From positions 3,162,001 through 3,226,000 of the forward strand of contig NZ_OZ242364.1 of assembly GCF_965208925.1 (NCBI RefSeq): a DNA stretch of 64,000 bases, in the 5' to 3' direction. The notes under the pieces were generated by a model. That model saw nothing but the letters and a program-made list of their open reading frames with translations, made no database searches and was not told where the DNA came from. Source of the DNA: Poriferisodalis sp965208925. GTDB taxonomy: Bacteria; Actinomycetota; Acidimicrobiia; Acidimicrobiales; Poriferisodalaceae. A program made the translations under genes and the position numbers. Shown piece by piece: positions 35,029-43,377 of the stretch; position 1 is the stretch's first letter, and every line of letters starts with the position of its first letter.

Positions 35029-35808
35029 ATGATTGCGGCCACCGGCATCGACCTGCGTCTCGGCGCGAACGATGTCCTGTCCGGGGCGCAGCTCAGTACG
35101 CGTCCCGGACAGGTGGTCGGCCTCATCGGGCCCAACGGCAGCGGCAAGTCATCGTTGCTGCGGTGCCTGTACGGGATGCTCCGCCCACACCGAGGCGCCA
35201 TTCTCATCGACGACAAGGCGATCGAGTCGCTGCCGCAACGCGCAGTCGCACGCGCCATCGCAGTCGTGACCCAAGACGCCGCTGCCGACGGCATCGACAT
35301 CACGGTCGGCGAATTCGTGCTGCTCGGCCGCCACGTTCATCGCGGCGACCATCAGGGCTTCACCGACGACGATCGCAAAATCGCTCTCGAAGGACTGGAG
35401 CTGGTGGACATGTCGGGCTTCGCCGAGCGAAAGCTCCACGAGCTGTCGGGCGGGGAGCGCCAGCGGGTGATGATCGCCCGGTGCATCGCGCAGCAGAGCC
35501 CGGTGATCCTGCTCGACGAACCCACCAACCATCTCGATGTCCGCTACCAGCACGAGGTGCTCACGCTGGTACGGCAGCTCCAGAACGACACCATCGTGGT
35601 GCTCCACGACCTCAACCTCGCCAGCCGCTACTGCGATCACCTCGCCCTCCTCGATCACGGCAGGGTCGTGCATCAGGGCCGTCCCGAGGATGTCCTGCGA
35701 AGCGAGGTGCTCGAACCCGTCTACGGCATCGAGGTGCGACGACTTGCGGACGGGCAGCACTCCTACCTCGCGTTCGGCCCGCATGCTGTGATCGGCAGCA
35801 AGCGATGA
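35029..35808 (+). CDS. FecE/BtuD-type ABC ATPase (second importer)
   Basis: 259 aa. Walker A GPNGSGKSS, signature LSGGERQRVM, Walker B VILLDEPTNHLDVRYQ, switch His in VLHDLNLASRY. It follows the lipoprotein gene by 7 bp and overlaps the ferredoxin-like gene by 4 bp (ATGA), so all four genes from 32909 form one operon. Confidence 0.92.
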   Translation: MIAATGIDLRLGANDVLSGAQLSTRPGQVVGLIGPNGSGKSSLLRCLYGMLRPHRGAILIDDKAIESLPQRAVARAIAVVTQDAAADGIDITVGEFVLLGRHVHRGDHQGFTDDDRKIALEGLELVDMSGFAERKLHELSGGERQRVMIARCIAQQSPVILLDEPTNHLDVRYQHEVLTLVRQLQNDTIVVLHDLNLASRYCDHLALLDHGRVVHQGRPEDVLRSEVLEPVYGIEVRRLADGQHSYLAFGPHAVIGSKR

Positions 35809-36224
35809 ACACCGCGCCGAACGGCTGGGCTTCCCCTGCCTCCATACGTGTCCAGATCTGCCGCGGTTGCTGCTGCGGCACCGAGCGGAAGCACCCCGAG
35901 ACCGACCACGATCGGCAGACCGCCGCTGTCTCGGCCGTCGCTCGAACTCGCGTGGTGGACTGCGTGGACGAGTGCGCCTACTCCAACGTCGTGGTTGTCC
36001 GCCGCGGCGACGGGTCATCGGTGTGGCTCGGTGGCATCAACGACGCCCTGCTCACTGATGCACTGTGCAAGTGGCTTGTCGACGGCGCCTCGCAACCGCC
36101 GCCTCCGGTCCTTCAGTCGAAGGTCTTCATCCGCAAGTCAAGTGCAGTCGGGGCAGATTCCGAAGACGTCGAGCCGGTGGGTGCTCGGCTGGAACCCGCT
36201 GGTGTCCAGCGCCTTGCCGAGTGA
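35805..36224 (+). CDS. Thioredoxin-fold (2Fe-2S) ferredoxin-like protein
   Basis: 139 aa from ATG 35805, overlapping the ATPase stop by 4 bp. An N-terminal cluster ICRGCCCGTERKHPETD (Cys19, 22, 23, 24) and a second pair C53-x3-C57 in VVDCVDECAYSN resemble the thioredoxin-like [2Fe-2S] ferredoxin domain seen in actinobacterial proteins encoded next to siderophore/cobalamin importers. It could reduce the imported metal complex in the cytoplasm, releasing the metal; that is inference. Its last 87 bp overlap the convergent Fur gene, so the C-terminal ~29 residues are under two coding constraints. Confidence 0.72.
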   Translation: MNTAPNGWASPASIRVQICRGCCCGTERKHPETDHDRQTAAVSAVARTRVVDCVDECAYSNVVVVRRGDGSSVWLGGINDALLTDALCKWLVDGASQPPPPVLQSKVFIRKSSAVGADSEDVEPVGARLEPAGVQRLAE

Positions 36225-36581
36225 TGTCTCGAGGCTGCGTTCGTCCGCAGCGGGCATGAAGAAGTCGTCAACCATGCCGCACACGGTGCAGATGGTGTGG
36301 TGATGACGGCCGATGATGTCCTCGGAGAACTCGTAACGAGTCGGGTCATCGATCCCGACAACACGCCGGACGATGCCCACGCTTTCGAGGTCGGCCATGT
36401 TGCGGTACAGCGAGCTCTGAGTAAGGCGAGGCCGGAGCTCGAGCATCTCGGGGATAGTCGCCGGTCGAGCGGCGCGCACGAGAAGCTCCACGAGTTCTCG
36501 CCGACCCTTGGTGTAGAGCTGCCCAGCGTCATTCAGGCGGGCCGACACCAATTCGTGAGTCTCGGCGAGTCGCTCGCCCAT
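36138..36581 (-). CDS. Fur-family metalloregulator (Fur/Zur-like)
   Basis: 147 aa from ATG 36581. This start lies 6 nt after TAGAAT (36588-36593), again a leaderless layout; GTG 36587 would place no room for a leader. Winged helix: RRELVELLVRAARPATIPEMLE and LTQSSLYRNMADLESVGIVRRV. Metal region GRHHHTICTVCGMVDDF (His93-95, Cys98, Cys101) and C-terminal CPDC (Cys143, Cys146), the structural Zn(Cys)4 site of many Fur proteins. It is central to a set of genes with Fur-type palindromes and is their probable repressor. Whether it senses zinc, iron or another metal is not decided by sequence; the COG0523 target favours zinc. Confidence 0.87.
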   Translation of the reverse strand: MGERLAETHELVSARLNDAGQLYTKGRRELVELLVRAARPATIPEMLELRPRLTQSSLYRNMADLESVGIVRRVVGIDDPTRYEFSEDIIGRHHHTICTVCGMVDDFFMPAADERSLETSLGKALDTSGFQPSTHRLDVFGICPDCT

Positions 36582-36633
36582 CAGCACATTCTACCGAGGC
36601 CGGTTGCGCCGGCTTGAAGGCACTACGCCGTCT

Positions 36634-37422
36634 CTATGCGGTGATCCGGCCAACGAATGCGGCGATTTCATCGATCACCTCGTCTCGGTTCGTCTCATTC
36701 ACCAGTTCATGGCGAGCGCCTTCGTAGAGGCGGATGGTTTTGTCCTCGCTGGGCATCGACTGCACCGCCTCCAGCGACGTGCGGTAGTCGACGAAGGGGT
36801 CATCAGTGCCGTGGCAGAACAGCACCCCCATGGTGAGAGTGCTGACCTGGGCCTGGAATCGGTCCAGGGCGACGACCTCGGCTTCAAGCAAGGGCCGCTT
36901 GTACCGGCCCCGGTAGATGAGCGGATCGCTGGCGTAGGCCTCGACTGCGGCGGTGTCGCGGGACATGCCCGAGAAGTCGGTCGTGGCGGGAGGCAGCTCT
37001 GGCTGCGCCAGAACTTCCCGGGCCCAGTTCCAGTCGCCGATCACCGCGCCGAGCAGGACGATGCCGGCGACATCGTCGGGGTACTCCTGGGCAAACCTCG
37101 ATGTGAGCAGCCCGCCCATCGAGTGCCCGATCATCACCACCGGCAGCCCAGGATGCTCGGCCTGCGCGATGTCGACGAGCGTCCGCAGGTCGTCGACCAC
37201 GTGCTCGAAGTCGGTGATGAGCGCCCGCTCGCCGTCGCTGCGACCGTGCCCCATATGGTCCTCGCCGTAAACCACCGCGCCATCGGCCATCAGCCGCTCG
37301 GCCAGGTGGCCATAGCGTGCCGCGTACTCGGCGTAGCCGTGCACCACCACCGCGATGCGGCGCGCGGGGCCTTCGGGCACCCATCGCTCGTAGTGAATCG
37401 ATCCCTCTGACCCAGCGAACAT
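36634..37422 (-). CDS. Monoacylglycerol lipase-like alpha/beta hydrolase
   Basis: 262 aa from ATG 37422. Oxyanion region VVHGYAEYAARYGHLAERL, nucleophile elbow GHSMGG, acid in HGTDDPFV and catalytic His in GARHELVNE. It matches the bacterial monoglyceride lipase/lysophospholipase group. No signal peptide. It is divergent from ribA with 119 bp between, and the Fur-type site at 37481-37499 lies in that gap. A link to metal uptake is not obvious. Confidence 0.85.
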   Translation of the reverse strand: MFAGSEGSIHYERWVPEGPARRIAVVVHGYAEYAARYGHLAERLMADGAVVYGEDHMGHGRSDGERALITDFEHVVDDLRTLVDIAQAEHPGLPVVMIGHSMGGLLTSRFAQEYPDDVAGIVLLGAVIGDWNWAREVLAQPELPPATTDFSGMSRDTAAVEAYASDPLIYRGRYKRPLLEAEVVALDRFQAQVSTLTMGVLFCHGTDDPFVDYRTSLEAVQSMPSEDKTIRLYEGARHELVNETNRDEVIDEIAAFVGRITA

Positions 37423-37480
37423 CGGCACGGGCGCGGTTCTAGCACCCCCGCACACCGGCGCCCTTCGTGCTGAATCTCGT

Positions 37481-37499
37481 AGGAACCGTTCTCATTCCG
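37481..37499. promoter_or_regulatory. Putative Fur/Zur-type operator (variant) upstream of ribA
   Basis: AGGAACCGTTCTCATTCCG. The right half CTCATTCC is identical to the perfect palindrome at 32876-32894; the left half is diverged. It matches the FecB-side site (32151-32169) in 15 of 19 positions. It lies between ribA (37542) and the lipase gene (37422). Confidence 0.45.
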
Positions 37500-37541
37500 G
37501 TTAGAGTCCCGGTCCGGTTTCCATCGTCGAAACACACCCAC

Positions 37542-38222
37542 ATGAGCACGGCACCCGACGAAACCCCGCACACCCTGGAACGGGTTGGCGAGGCCCAGCT
37601 CCCGACGAAGCACGGCCTGTTCACGATCTTCGCCTACACCGGAGCGGGCGCAGGCGAGCACGTGGCCTTGGTCTTCGGCGAACCGCACTCGCGTCGAGCG
37701 GTGCCGGTTCGCCTTCACTCCTCGTGCGTCACCGGCGACGTGTTCGGCTCGTTGCGGTGCGATTGCGGGCAACAACTCGAGCTGGCGATCCGCCAAGTGA
37801 CCACCGCCGGCGCCGGCGCGATCCTCTATCTCGATCAGGAGGGCCGCGGGATCGGGCTCGCCAACAAGATCAGGGCCTACCAGTGCCAGGACACCGGCTT
37901 CGACACCGTGGATGCCAACACGACGCTGGGTTTCGAGGCCGACCAGCGTGACTATGCGCCCGCGGCCTGGATCCTTCGTGACCTCGGCATCACTGACGTC
38001 GAGTTGCTCACCAACAACCCCCACAAGGCGGAGAGCCTTCGCGAGCACGGGATCACCGTGAAGCGCGTGCCGCTCGCTGTCGTGCCGAACCCCTACAACC
38101 AGCGCTACCTCGAGACCAAGGCCCGCCGACTGGGCCATCAACTTCCCACCACGAACGGGCATGACCCGGCGTGGTCACAGCAGCAGAGGAGTTTCCCGAC
38201 AGATGAGCACCTACACGCTTGA
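37542..38222 (+). CDS. ribA: GTP cyclohydrolase II (RibA)
   Basis: 226 aa from ATG 37542. Zinc ligands Cys62, Cys73 and Cys75 in SSCVTGDVFGSLRCDCG, then LYLDQEGRGIGLANKIRAY (catalytic region) and LLTNNPHKAESLREHGI. It opens GTP to start riboflavin and flavin synthesis, and is a zinc enzyme. It stands alone, with no ribB fusion or other rib genes beside it, so it may be a second, condition-specific copy. The upstream Fur-type site supports metal-dependent expression. It overlaps the next gene by 20 bp. Confidence 0.9.
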   Translation: MSTAPDETPHTLERVGEAQLPTKHGLFTIFAYTGAGAGEHVALVFGEPHSRRAVPVRLHSSCVTGDVFGSLRCDCGQQLELAIRQVTTAGAGAILYLDQEGRGIGLANKIRAYQCQDTGFDTVDANTTLGFEADQRDYAPAAWILRDLGITDVELLTNNPHKAESLREHGITVKRVPLAVVPNPYNQRYLETKARRLGHQLPTTNGHDPAWSQQQRSFPTDEHLHA

Positions 38223-39390
38223 ACCCATGCCGTCCACCCACGTGGGTGAGGGCAGCGTCGCCGAGCTCGCCCAGCACGTACGGGCGCACGGCAGCCGTGC
38301 CCTCGTGGTGAGCGACCCGGGCGTGCGCGCCGCGGGCATCGTCAACACGGTGATCGACGCGCTCACAACCGATGGCCTCGAGTGGACGGTCTTCGACGAC
38401 ATCGACCCCAATCCGACCGATGCCAACGTCGCCGCCGGGGTGGAGTCGCTTCGAGGATTCGGCACCGAGGACGTCGTGATAGTGCTCGTCGGCGGCGGGT
38501 CCGTCATGGACTGCGGCAAGTACATCGCTATGGCAGCCCCGTCAGGCATCGAGGACTCGTCGCTTGCCTTCTCGCCCGAACTCGACGACGCAGACCGGAT
38601 CGACTTCGCAACCCTGGCGCCCCCGGCTCGGGCCAGTGCGCCGTGCGTGCCCACGATCGCAGTGCCCACCACCTCCGGCACGGCATCGGAAACCAACGGC
38701 GGCGGCCTGATCACCCGGACAGAGGACCATCGCAAACTGACCTTCAGCCACCCCGACGTTCGGCCGCGCACTGTCGTGCTGGATCCCCTCTTGACCGTCG
38801 GGCTGCCGTCGGGTGCAACCGCGGTGTGCGGCATGGATGTGCTGACGCACGCCATCGAGGCCTACACGTCCACCGCGTCGAACCCCTATGCCGACGGCCT
38901 CGCGCTGCAGGCCATCCGGCTCACCGGGCAGTGGCTCCCCCAGGCCGTCGCCGTCGGCAGCGATGTGCAAGCCCGGGCGTCGATGCAGATCGCGTCCCAC
39001 CTCGCGGGCCGTGCATTCTCGTCGGGCCCGCTGCTCGGGCTCGTCCACGCAACCGGTCACCCCGTCTCGGGCACGTTCGGCGCGGCCCACGGGCAGACGC
39101 TCGCCACCATGCTCCCCCACATCATGCGCTTCAACCTCGAATCGGTCTCCGATCGCTACGCCGACGTGGGCCAGGCGCTCGGCGTCGCCCGCGACCCGCT
39201 GGCCGCCGTCGAGGCGGTCGAGACGCTGTCCGCGACCGTCGGAACGGACCGCAGTCTCAGCGATCTCGGCGCCAAGACGCAGGACATCGACGGGCTCACC
39301 ACCGATGCGTTACGCGACCTCATCATCTTGAACACGCCGCGCTACCCGAGCCGGGAAGAAGTCCATGCGCTGTACGAACAGGCGATGTAG
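38203..39390 (+). CDS. Iron-containing alcohol dehydrogenase family protein
   Basis: 395 aa from ATG 38203, with AGAGGAG upstream. Rossmann part with VIVLVGGGSVMDCGKYIA and VPTTSGTASETNGGGLIT. Metal-ligand region GMDVLTHAIEAYTS and a later LVHATGHPVSGTFGAAHGQTLATMLPHIM. These are the standard NAD and Fe(II)/Zn positions of group III dehydrogenases, which oxidise primary alcohols, diols or lactaldehyde. It overlaps ribA by 20 bp, so it is probably cotranscribed. Confidence 0.88.
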   Translation: MSTYTLEPMPSTHVGEGSVAELAQHVRAHGSRALVVSDPGVRAAGIVNTVIDALTTDGLEWTVFDDIDPNPTDANVAAGVESLRGFGTEDVVIVLVGGGSVMDCGKYIAMAAPSGIEDSSLAFSPELDDADRIDFATLAPPARASAPCVPTIAVPTTSGTASETNGGGLITRTEDHRKLTFSHPDVRPRTVVLDPLLTVGLPSGATAVCGMDVLTHAIEAYTSTASNPYADGLALQAIRLTGQWLPQAVAVGSDVQARASMQIASHLAGRAFSSGPLLGLVHATGHPVSGTFGAAHGQTLATMLPHIMRFNLESVSDRYADVGQALGVARDPLAAVEAVETLSATVGTDRSLSDLGAKTQDIDGLTTDALRDLIILNTPRYPSREEVHALYEQAM

Positions 39391-39441
39391 GTGAGCCAGC
39401 ACGATCGGCCCGCTTCGGAGGGGCTAAGTAATCTCGGCGGC

Positions 39442-40620
39442 ATGGACGTCGCGGATGCCAAGAACATCGTTCGTGCCGAGATCGAGCGCCTCACGCCGGC
39501 GCTGCTGGATCTCTCGCACACGATCCACGCCAACCCCGAACTCAACTTCGAAGAGCACCACGCCCACGAAGCCCTGACCGGCGTGTTAGAAGACAACGGG
39601 ATCGACGTGACCCGTGGTGCGTACGACATGCCGACTGCGTTCGATGCTCGCGTCGGCACAGCTGACGGCCCGACGGTCGCTGTGCTGTGCGAGTACGACG
39701 CACTCCCGGGGATCGGCCATGCGTGCGGTCACAACATCATCGGCTCGGCAGGGCTCGGCGCCGGCATCGCGGTGGCGAAGGTTGCCAAGGCTCTCGGCGG
39801 ACGGGTGGCCATCCTCGGCACGCCCGCCGAAGAGGGCGGCGGCGGCAAGGAGTTCATGGTCCGCCGCGGCGCCTTCGACGATGTCGATCTGGCGATGATG
39901 GTGCATCCCGCCGATCGCGACCTCCGCACGTTCCATGCGATCGCCATCCAGCAGCTGCACGTGACCTATGACGGCCAGGCGGCCCACGCTGCTGCCTCAC
40001 CGCACCGGGGCCGCAACGCTCTCGATGCGGCGGTACTCGGCTACAACGCGGTCGCCGCGCTGCGCCAGCACATTCGGCCCGACGAGCGGATCCACGGCAT
40101 CTTCACCGACGCGGGCGACAAGCCCAACATCGTGCCGTCACGCGCCGCCGCCGAGTGGTACGTGCGCAGCCACAAGATGGCGAGCCTCGAGACGCTCAAG
40201 GAGCGGGTGCAGCGTTGCCTGCAGGGAGGCGCCGACGCTTCTGGGTGCGAGATGCAGGCCGAGTGGATCGATCCGCCCTTCTACGACATGATCGACAACC
40301 ACCCCCTGCTTGACGTCTACGTGCGCAACGCCATGGACGTCGGGCGTCACCCGTTGCCCTCAGAGGAAGGGTCGATGGTGGTCGGATCGACGGACATGGG
40401 CAACGTCAGCTACGCCGTCCCGTCCATCCACCCGATGATCAAGGTCGCCCCCGAGGGCACCCCGATACACACGCCGGAATTCGAGGTGTACACGGGTCGC
40501 GAGGAAGGCGACCGGGCGGTTATCGACGGTGCGCTCACCCTGGCACTCACCATGGTCGACTGCCTAGCCAGCGCGGAAACTCGCGAAGAGATCCGTGCCG
40601 CGTTCACGGCTGCCGCATAG
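39442..40620 (+). CDS. M20-family amidohydrolase (AbgB-like)
   Basis: 392 aa from ATG 39442; GTG 39391 adds 17 non-conserved residues. M20D pattern: LSHTIHANPELNFEEHHAHEAL, then LCEYDALPGIGHACGHNIIG (metal His/Asp), TPAEEGGGGKEFM (catalytic Glu pair) and STDMGNVSYAVPSIHP. It resembles p-aminobenzoyl-glutamate hydrolase subunit B and related amide hydrolases with a two-metal site. It follows the dehydrogenase gene directly. The substrate is unknown. Confidence 0.87.
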   Translation: MDVADAKNIVRAEIERLTPALLDLSHTIHANPELNFEEHHAHEALTGVLEDNGIDVTRGAYDMPTAFDARVGTADGPTVAVLCEYDALPGIGHACGHNIIGSAGLGAGIAVAKVAKALGGRVAILGTPAEEGGGGKEFMVRRGAFDDVDLAMMVHPADRDLRTFHAIAIQQLHVTYDGQAAHAAASPHRGRNALDAAVLGYNAVAALRQHIRPDERIHGIFTDAGDKPNIVPSRAAAEWYVRSHKMASLETLKERVQRCLQGGADASGCEMQAEWIDPPFYDMIDNHPLLDVYVRNAMDVGRHPLPSEEGSMVVGSTDMGNVSYAVPSIHPMIKVAPEGTPIHTPEFEVYTGREEGDRAVIDGALTLALTMVDCLASAETREEIRAAFTAAA

Positions 40621-40656
40621 GTTCATCGAACGAGCACCACAGGAGCGAGCCTGGCA

Positions 40657-41292
40657 ATGCCATTGACCCAGTACCGCATCGATCGCGACGGCGCCGACCG
40701 TCTCCTCTTCCTCATGCACGGCTATACCGCCGAGCAGCACCACCTCGCGTCGTACGTGCCGTTGGTGGATCCAGACGAGCGCTTCACAGCGATCGCACCG
40801 CGCGGCCCGATCGACATGCCCGATGGCGATGGCGCGGGCTGGTGGTCGATCGACCTTGAGACCTTCGAAATGGATCTCTCACAGTTCATGCCGTCACTGG
40901 AGATGATCGAGTCATTGATCGCCGAGGAGGCCGACAAGGCAGGCGTTCCACTCGAGCGGTGCATCGTGGGCGGATTCAGCCAAGGCGGTTACCTGTCGCT
41001 GGCGCTCGTTGGGAGGCCTGGTGCGCCGCGCTACGCCGGCGTGTGGGCCATCTGCTGCGGTCTTCCGAGCGCACTGGGTCTCGACGTCGATCTGTCGGGC
41101 GGCGACGGCCGGCCTGCACTGTTCCAGTGGGGCACCCGCGACATCTTCATCGGCCAGGAGCAACCCAAAGAGGTGATCGCGGCCCTTGGCGACGGCGGGT
41201 GGGATCTGCGCCACCACGCCTACGACATGGCCCACAGCCAGACCATCGAGATGATGATCGACGCCCGCGAGTGGCTCGCCGGCGTTCTCTGA
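40657..41292 (+). CDS. Carboxylesterase/phospholipase-type serine hydrolase
   Basis: 211 aa, the size of the small YpfH/carboxylesterase group. Nucleophile G-F-S-Q-G-G in CIVGGFSQGGYLSLA, acid Asp in WGTRDIFI and His in YDMAHSQTIEM. Cytoplasmic. It is convergent with the WD40 gene, 9 bp away. It probably hydrolyses short-chain esters. Confidence 0.83.
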   Translation: MPLTQYRIDRDGADRLLFLMHGYTAEQHHLASYVPLVDPDERFTAIAPRGPIDMPDGDGAGWWSIDLETFEMDLSQFMPSLEMIESLIAEEADKAGVPLERCIVGGFSQGGYLSLALVGRPGAPRYAGVWAICCGLPSALGLDVDLSGGDGRPALFQWGTRDIFIGQEQPKEVIAALGDGGWDLRHHAYDMAHSQTIEMMIDAREWLAGVL

Positions 41293-41301
41293 GCTGTCCT
41301 T

Positions 41302-42324
41302 CTAGAGAGCGAGTTTGACCAGGCCTCCGTCGGCCCGACCGACCAGGAGGCAGTCCTCGCTCACCCACCGGAGACGACTGGTCGCCTCATCAGACTCCAG
41401 CGCAGTCAACGGCGACAGGTCCTGACCGGCGCGGGTTGGGGCCGCCCACACAATGGTGCGGCCATCTCCTCCCCCCGTGGCGACAGACTTGCCGGAGGGA
41501 TCCCAATCCAGGTCCTCAATGTGGTTGTCATGGCCGGAGGCAGCGGCCGGCGCGGTACCCGCAGGTCCCTTGCCGCCGAAGTCCCAAACGGTGAGCTCAC
41601 CGAGGCACGCAACCGCTAGCCATCGGCTGTCGTGGCGGAATCCGATTCGCTCGATTTTGGACGGATAGCCCGACATCGAGAGGTCCTTGCCGCTCCAGAG
41701 CCGCCACAGGTGCACGGTCGCGTCTTGGGCTCCTGCGCAGGCCCATGCCCCGTCGGGAGACATCGCCAGCGACAGCAGCGATCCCTTCCAGTCGAAGCGA
41801 CGTCGGCGGCCGGTCCGTGGCCCGACTACGTCGTGCCAACCGATGCCGCCGTATGCGGTTGCGCCGACGCGGCTGCCGTCGGCTGACCAGGCGACTGCTG
41901 TCACCGTCGAGGGCTGGTCGTCGAAGTCGTGGAGAAGCGCGCCGTCGAGGTCGGTGATGAGCAAGTGCCGGCCCGCGCCGATCGCAAGCACAAGCGCGTT
42001 CGGCGACCAGGCCAGTGCCGTCACCCAGGCCGATGTGTCGACAACGCCCTGAGTAGCTCCGGTGCAGTCGTAGATCCGCACGCAACCGTCCTGGCCCCCG
42101 ACCGCCAGGCGCCTGCCATCGGATGACCAGGCAGCGCTCAGCACTCCCATCTCGTGGCGTTCCAGCGCTGTGGCCGCACCGTCGTCGATGTCGATAAGGG
42201 CAGCATCACCGCCTAGGGATCCCACCACCGCCTGGCCTTGGTCCCGGTAAACCTCGAGGACCTGCACGTAGTCGTCGACGTCCACCCGCCACTGTGCAAT
42301 CGGTGATGTCGCAGCGTCGGTCAT
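41302..42324 (-). CDS. WD40-repeat protein coupled to COG0523 GTPase
   Basis: 340 aa from ATG 42324, overlapping the GTPase stop by 4 bp (ATGA). Seven or so WD-like blades, with repeats such as VLSAAWSSDGRRLAVGGQDGCVRIYD, VTAVAWSADGSRVGATA, LLSLAMSPDGAWACAGAQDATVHLW and IEDLDWDPSGKSVATGGGDGRTIVW. It forms a beta-propeller with no enzymatic domain or signal peptide. Tight coupling to a metallochaperone GTPase suggests it is a scaffold or client-recognition partner; that is inference. Confidence 0.85.
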   Translation of the reverse strand: MTDAATSPIAQWRVDVDDYVQVLEVYRDQGQAVVGSLGGDAALIDIDDGAATALERHEMGVLSAAWSSDGRRLAVGGQDGCVRIYDCTGATQGVVDTSAWVTALAWSPNALVLAIGAGRHLLITDLDGALLHDFDDQPSTVTAVAWSADGSRVGATAYGGIGWHDVVGPRTGRRRRFDWKGSLLSLAMSPDGAWACAGAQDATVHLWRLWSGKDLSMSGYPSKIERIGFRHDSRWLAVACLGELTVWDFGGKGPAGTAPAAASGHDNHIEDLDWDPSGKSVATGGGDGRTIVWAAPTRAGQDLSPLTALESDEATSRLRWVSEDCLLVGRADGGLVKLAL

Positions 42325-43304
42325 ACCAGGCAGGACCTGAAGCTGGCCTCCAGTGACTCTCGGTCGAGGTTGCGTCCGATGAACACGAGACGGTTGCGTC
42401 GTTCCTCGCCGTCTGCCCACACTCCTTGAGGCTGGCCGTCAAGCAACATGTGGACGCCCTGGAACACATACCGCTCGTCCCAGCCAGCAATCGACAGGAT
42501 GCCCTTTGAGCGGAAGATGTCGGTTCCCTTCGTGCGCAGGAGATCGCCCAGCCATTCATTCAGCCGGTCGATATCGAGGTCGCCATCGGCTTCGATCCCC
42601 ACCGATGTCACGCTGAGGTCGTGCTGGTGTTCGGCATCGGGGTCGAGGAACTCGGGATCGTCGGCCAACACACGATCGAGCGAGAACGCGCCGACCTCGA
42701 GGATGGCATCAAGGTCGACCTTTCCGTGCTGAGTCCGGATAATCGGCGGCAGTGGGTTGATCTGCCGGATGCGGGTTTCCACTTCGTCCAACTCGTTGTT
42801 GTCGGCGAGGTCGATCTTGTTGAGCACGACCCGATCAGCGAACGCCAGCTGCTCGACGGCTTCGTTCTCGACCCCTTCGGGCTTCTCTTCGTCCAGGTGC
42901 GGAACCAGATGCTTGGCGTCGACCACCGTGACGATGGCATCGAGCCGCAACTGGGCTGACATCTCATCGTCGACGAAGAACGTCTGAGCCACCGGTGCCG
43001 GGTCGGCCAGCCCCGTCGTCTCGATGAGGATCTGGTCGAACCGGTCCTTGCGCCGCATCAGATTGCCGAGAATGCGGATCAGATCGCCTCGAACGGTGCA
43101 GCAGATGCAGCCGTTGTTCATCTCGAAGATCTCTTCTTCGGCATCGAGGACGATGGCGTCGTCGATGCCGACCTCGCCGAACTCGTTCTCGATCACGGCA
43201 ATTCGCTTGCCGTGCTGCTCGGTGAGGATGTGATTCAGCAACGTTGTCTTGCCCGCACCGAGAAATCCCGTCAGCACCGTCACAGGAACTCGCTCATCAA
43301 CCAT
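42321..43304 (-). CDS. COG0523/CobW-family GTPase, putative metallochaperone
   Basis: 327 aa from ATG 43304; the frame can extend to 43340 but those codons overlie the operator. Walker A GFLGAGKTT (13-21), ENEFGEVGID, the metal-binding C66-I-C68-C69 in NNGCICCTVRGD (CxCC motif), switch region ETTGLADPAPV, and NKIDL for guanine. The CobW C-terminal domain follows (SKGILSIAGWDERYVFQGVHML). COG0523 proteins deliver zinc, nickel or cobalt to client enzymes; Zur-controlled members act in zinc starvation. TACCAT lies 7 nt before ATG, and a Fur-type palindrome lies at 43314-43332. Confidence 0.92.
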   Translation of the reverse strand: MVDERVPVTVLTGFLGAGKTTLLNHILTEQHGKRIAVIENEFGEVGIDDAIVLDAEEEIFEMNNGCICCTVRGDLIRILGNLMRRKDRFDQILIETTGLADPAPVAQTFFVDDEMSAQLRLDAIVTVVDAKHLVPHLDEEKPEGVENEAVEQLAFADRVVLNKIDLADNNELDEVETRIRQINPLPPIIRTQHGKVDLDAILEVGAFSLDRVLADDPEFLDPDAEHQHDLSVTSVGIEADGDLDIDRLNEWLGDLLRTKGTDIFRSKGILSIAGWDERYVFQGVHMLLDGQPQGVWADGEERRNRLVFIGRNLDRESLEASFRSCLV

Positions 43305-43313
43305 GCCGGAAAT

Positions 43314-43332
43314 GGTAATGAGTCCCATTCCC
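43314..43332. promoter_or_regulatory. Putative Fur/Zur-type operator at COG0523 promoter
   Basis: GGTAATGAGTCCCATTCCC, matching in 7 of 9 arm positions around a central T, and similar to the core at 32816-32834. It overlaps the -10-like TACCAT (minus strand, 43312-43317) of the GTPase gene. Confidence 0.58.
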
Positions 43333-43377
43333 ATGCGCACGGTGGCCGCGAGCGCATGCGGGGTTGCTGAGCGTCTG

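Noticed and set aside
37455..37542. A flavin riboswitch before ribA
   Set aside because: The leader is only about 60 nt beyond the operator and shows none of the conserved RFN-element blocks.
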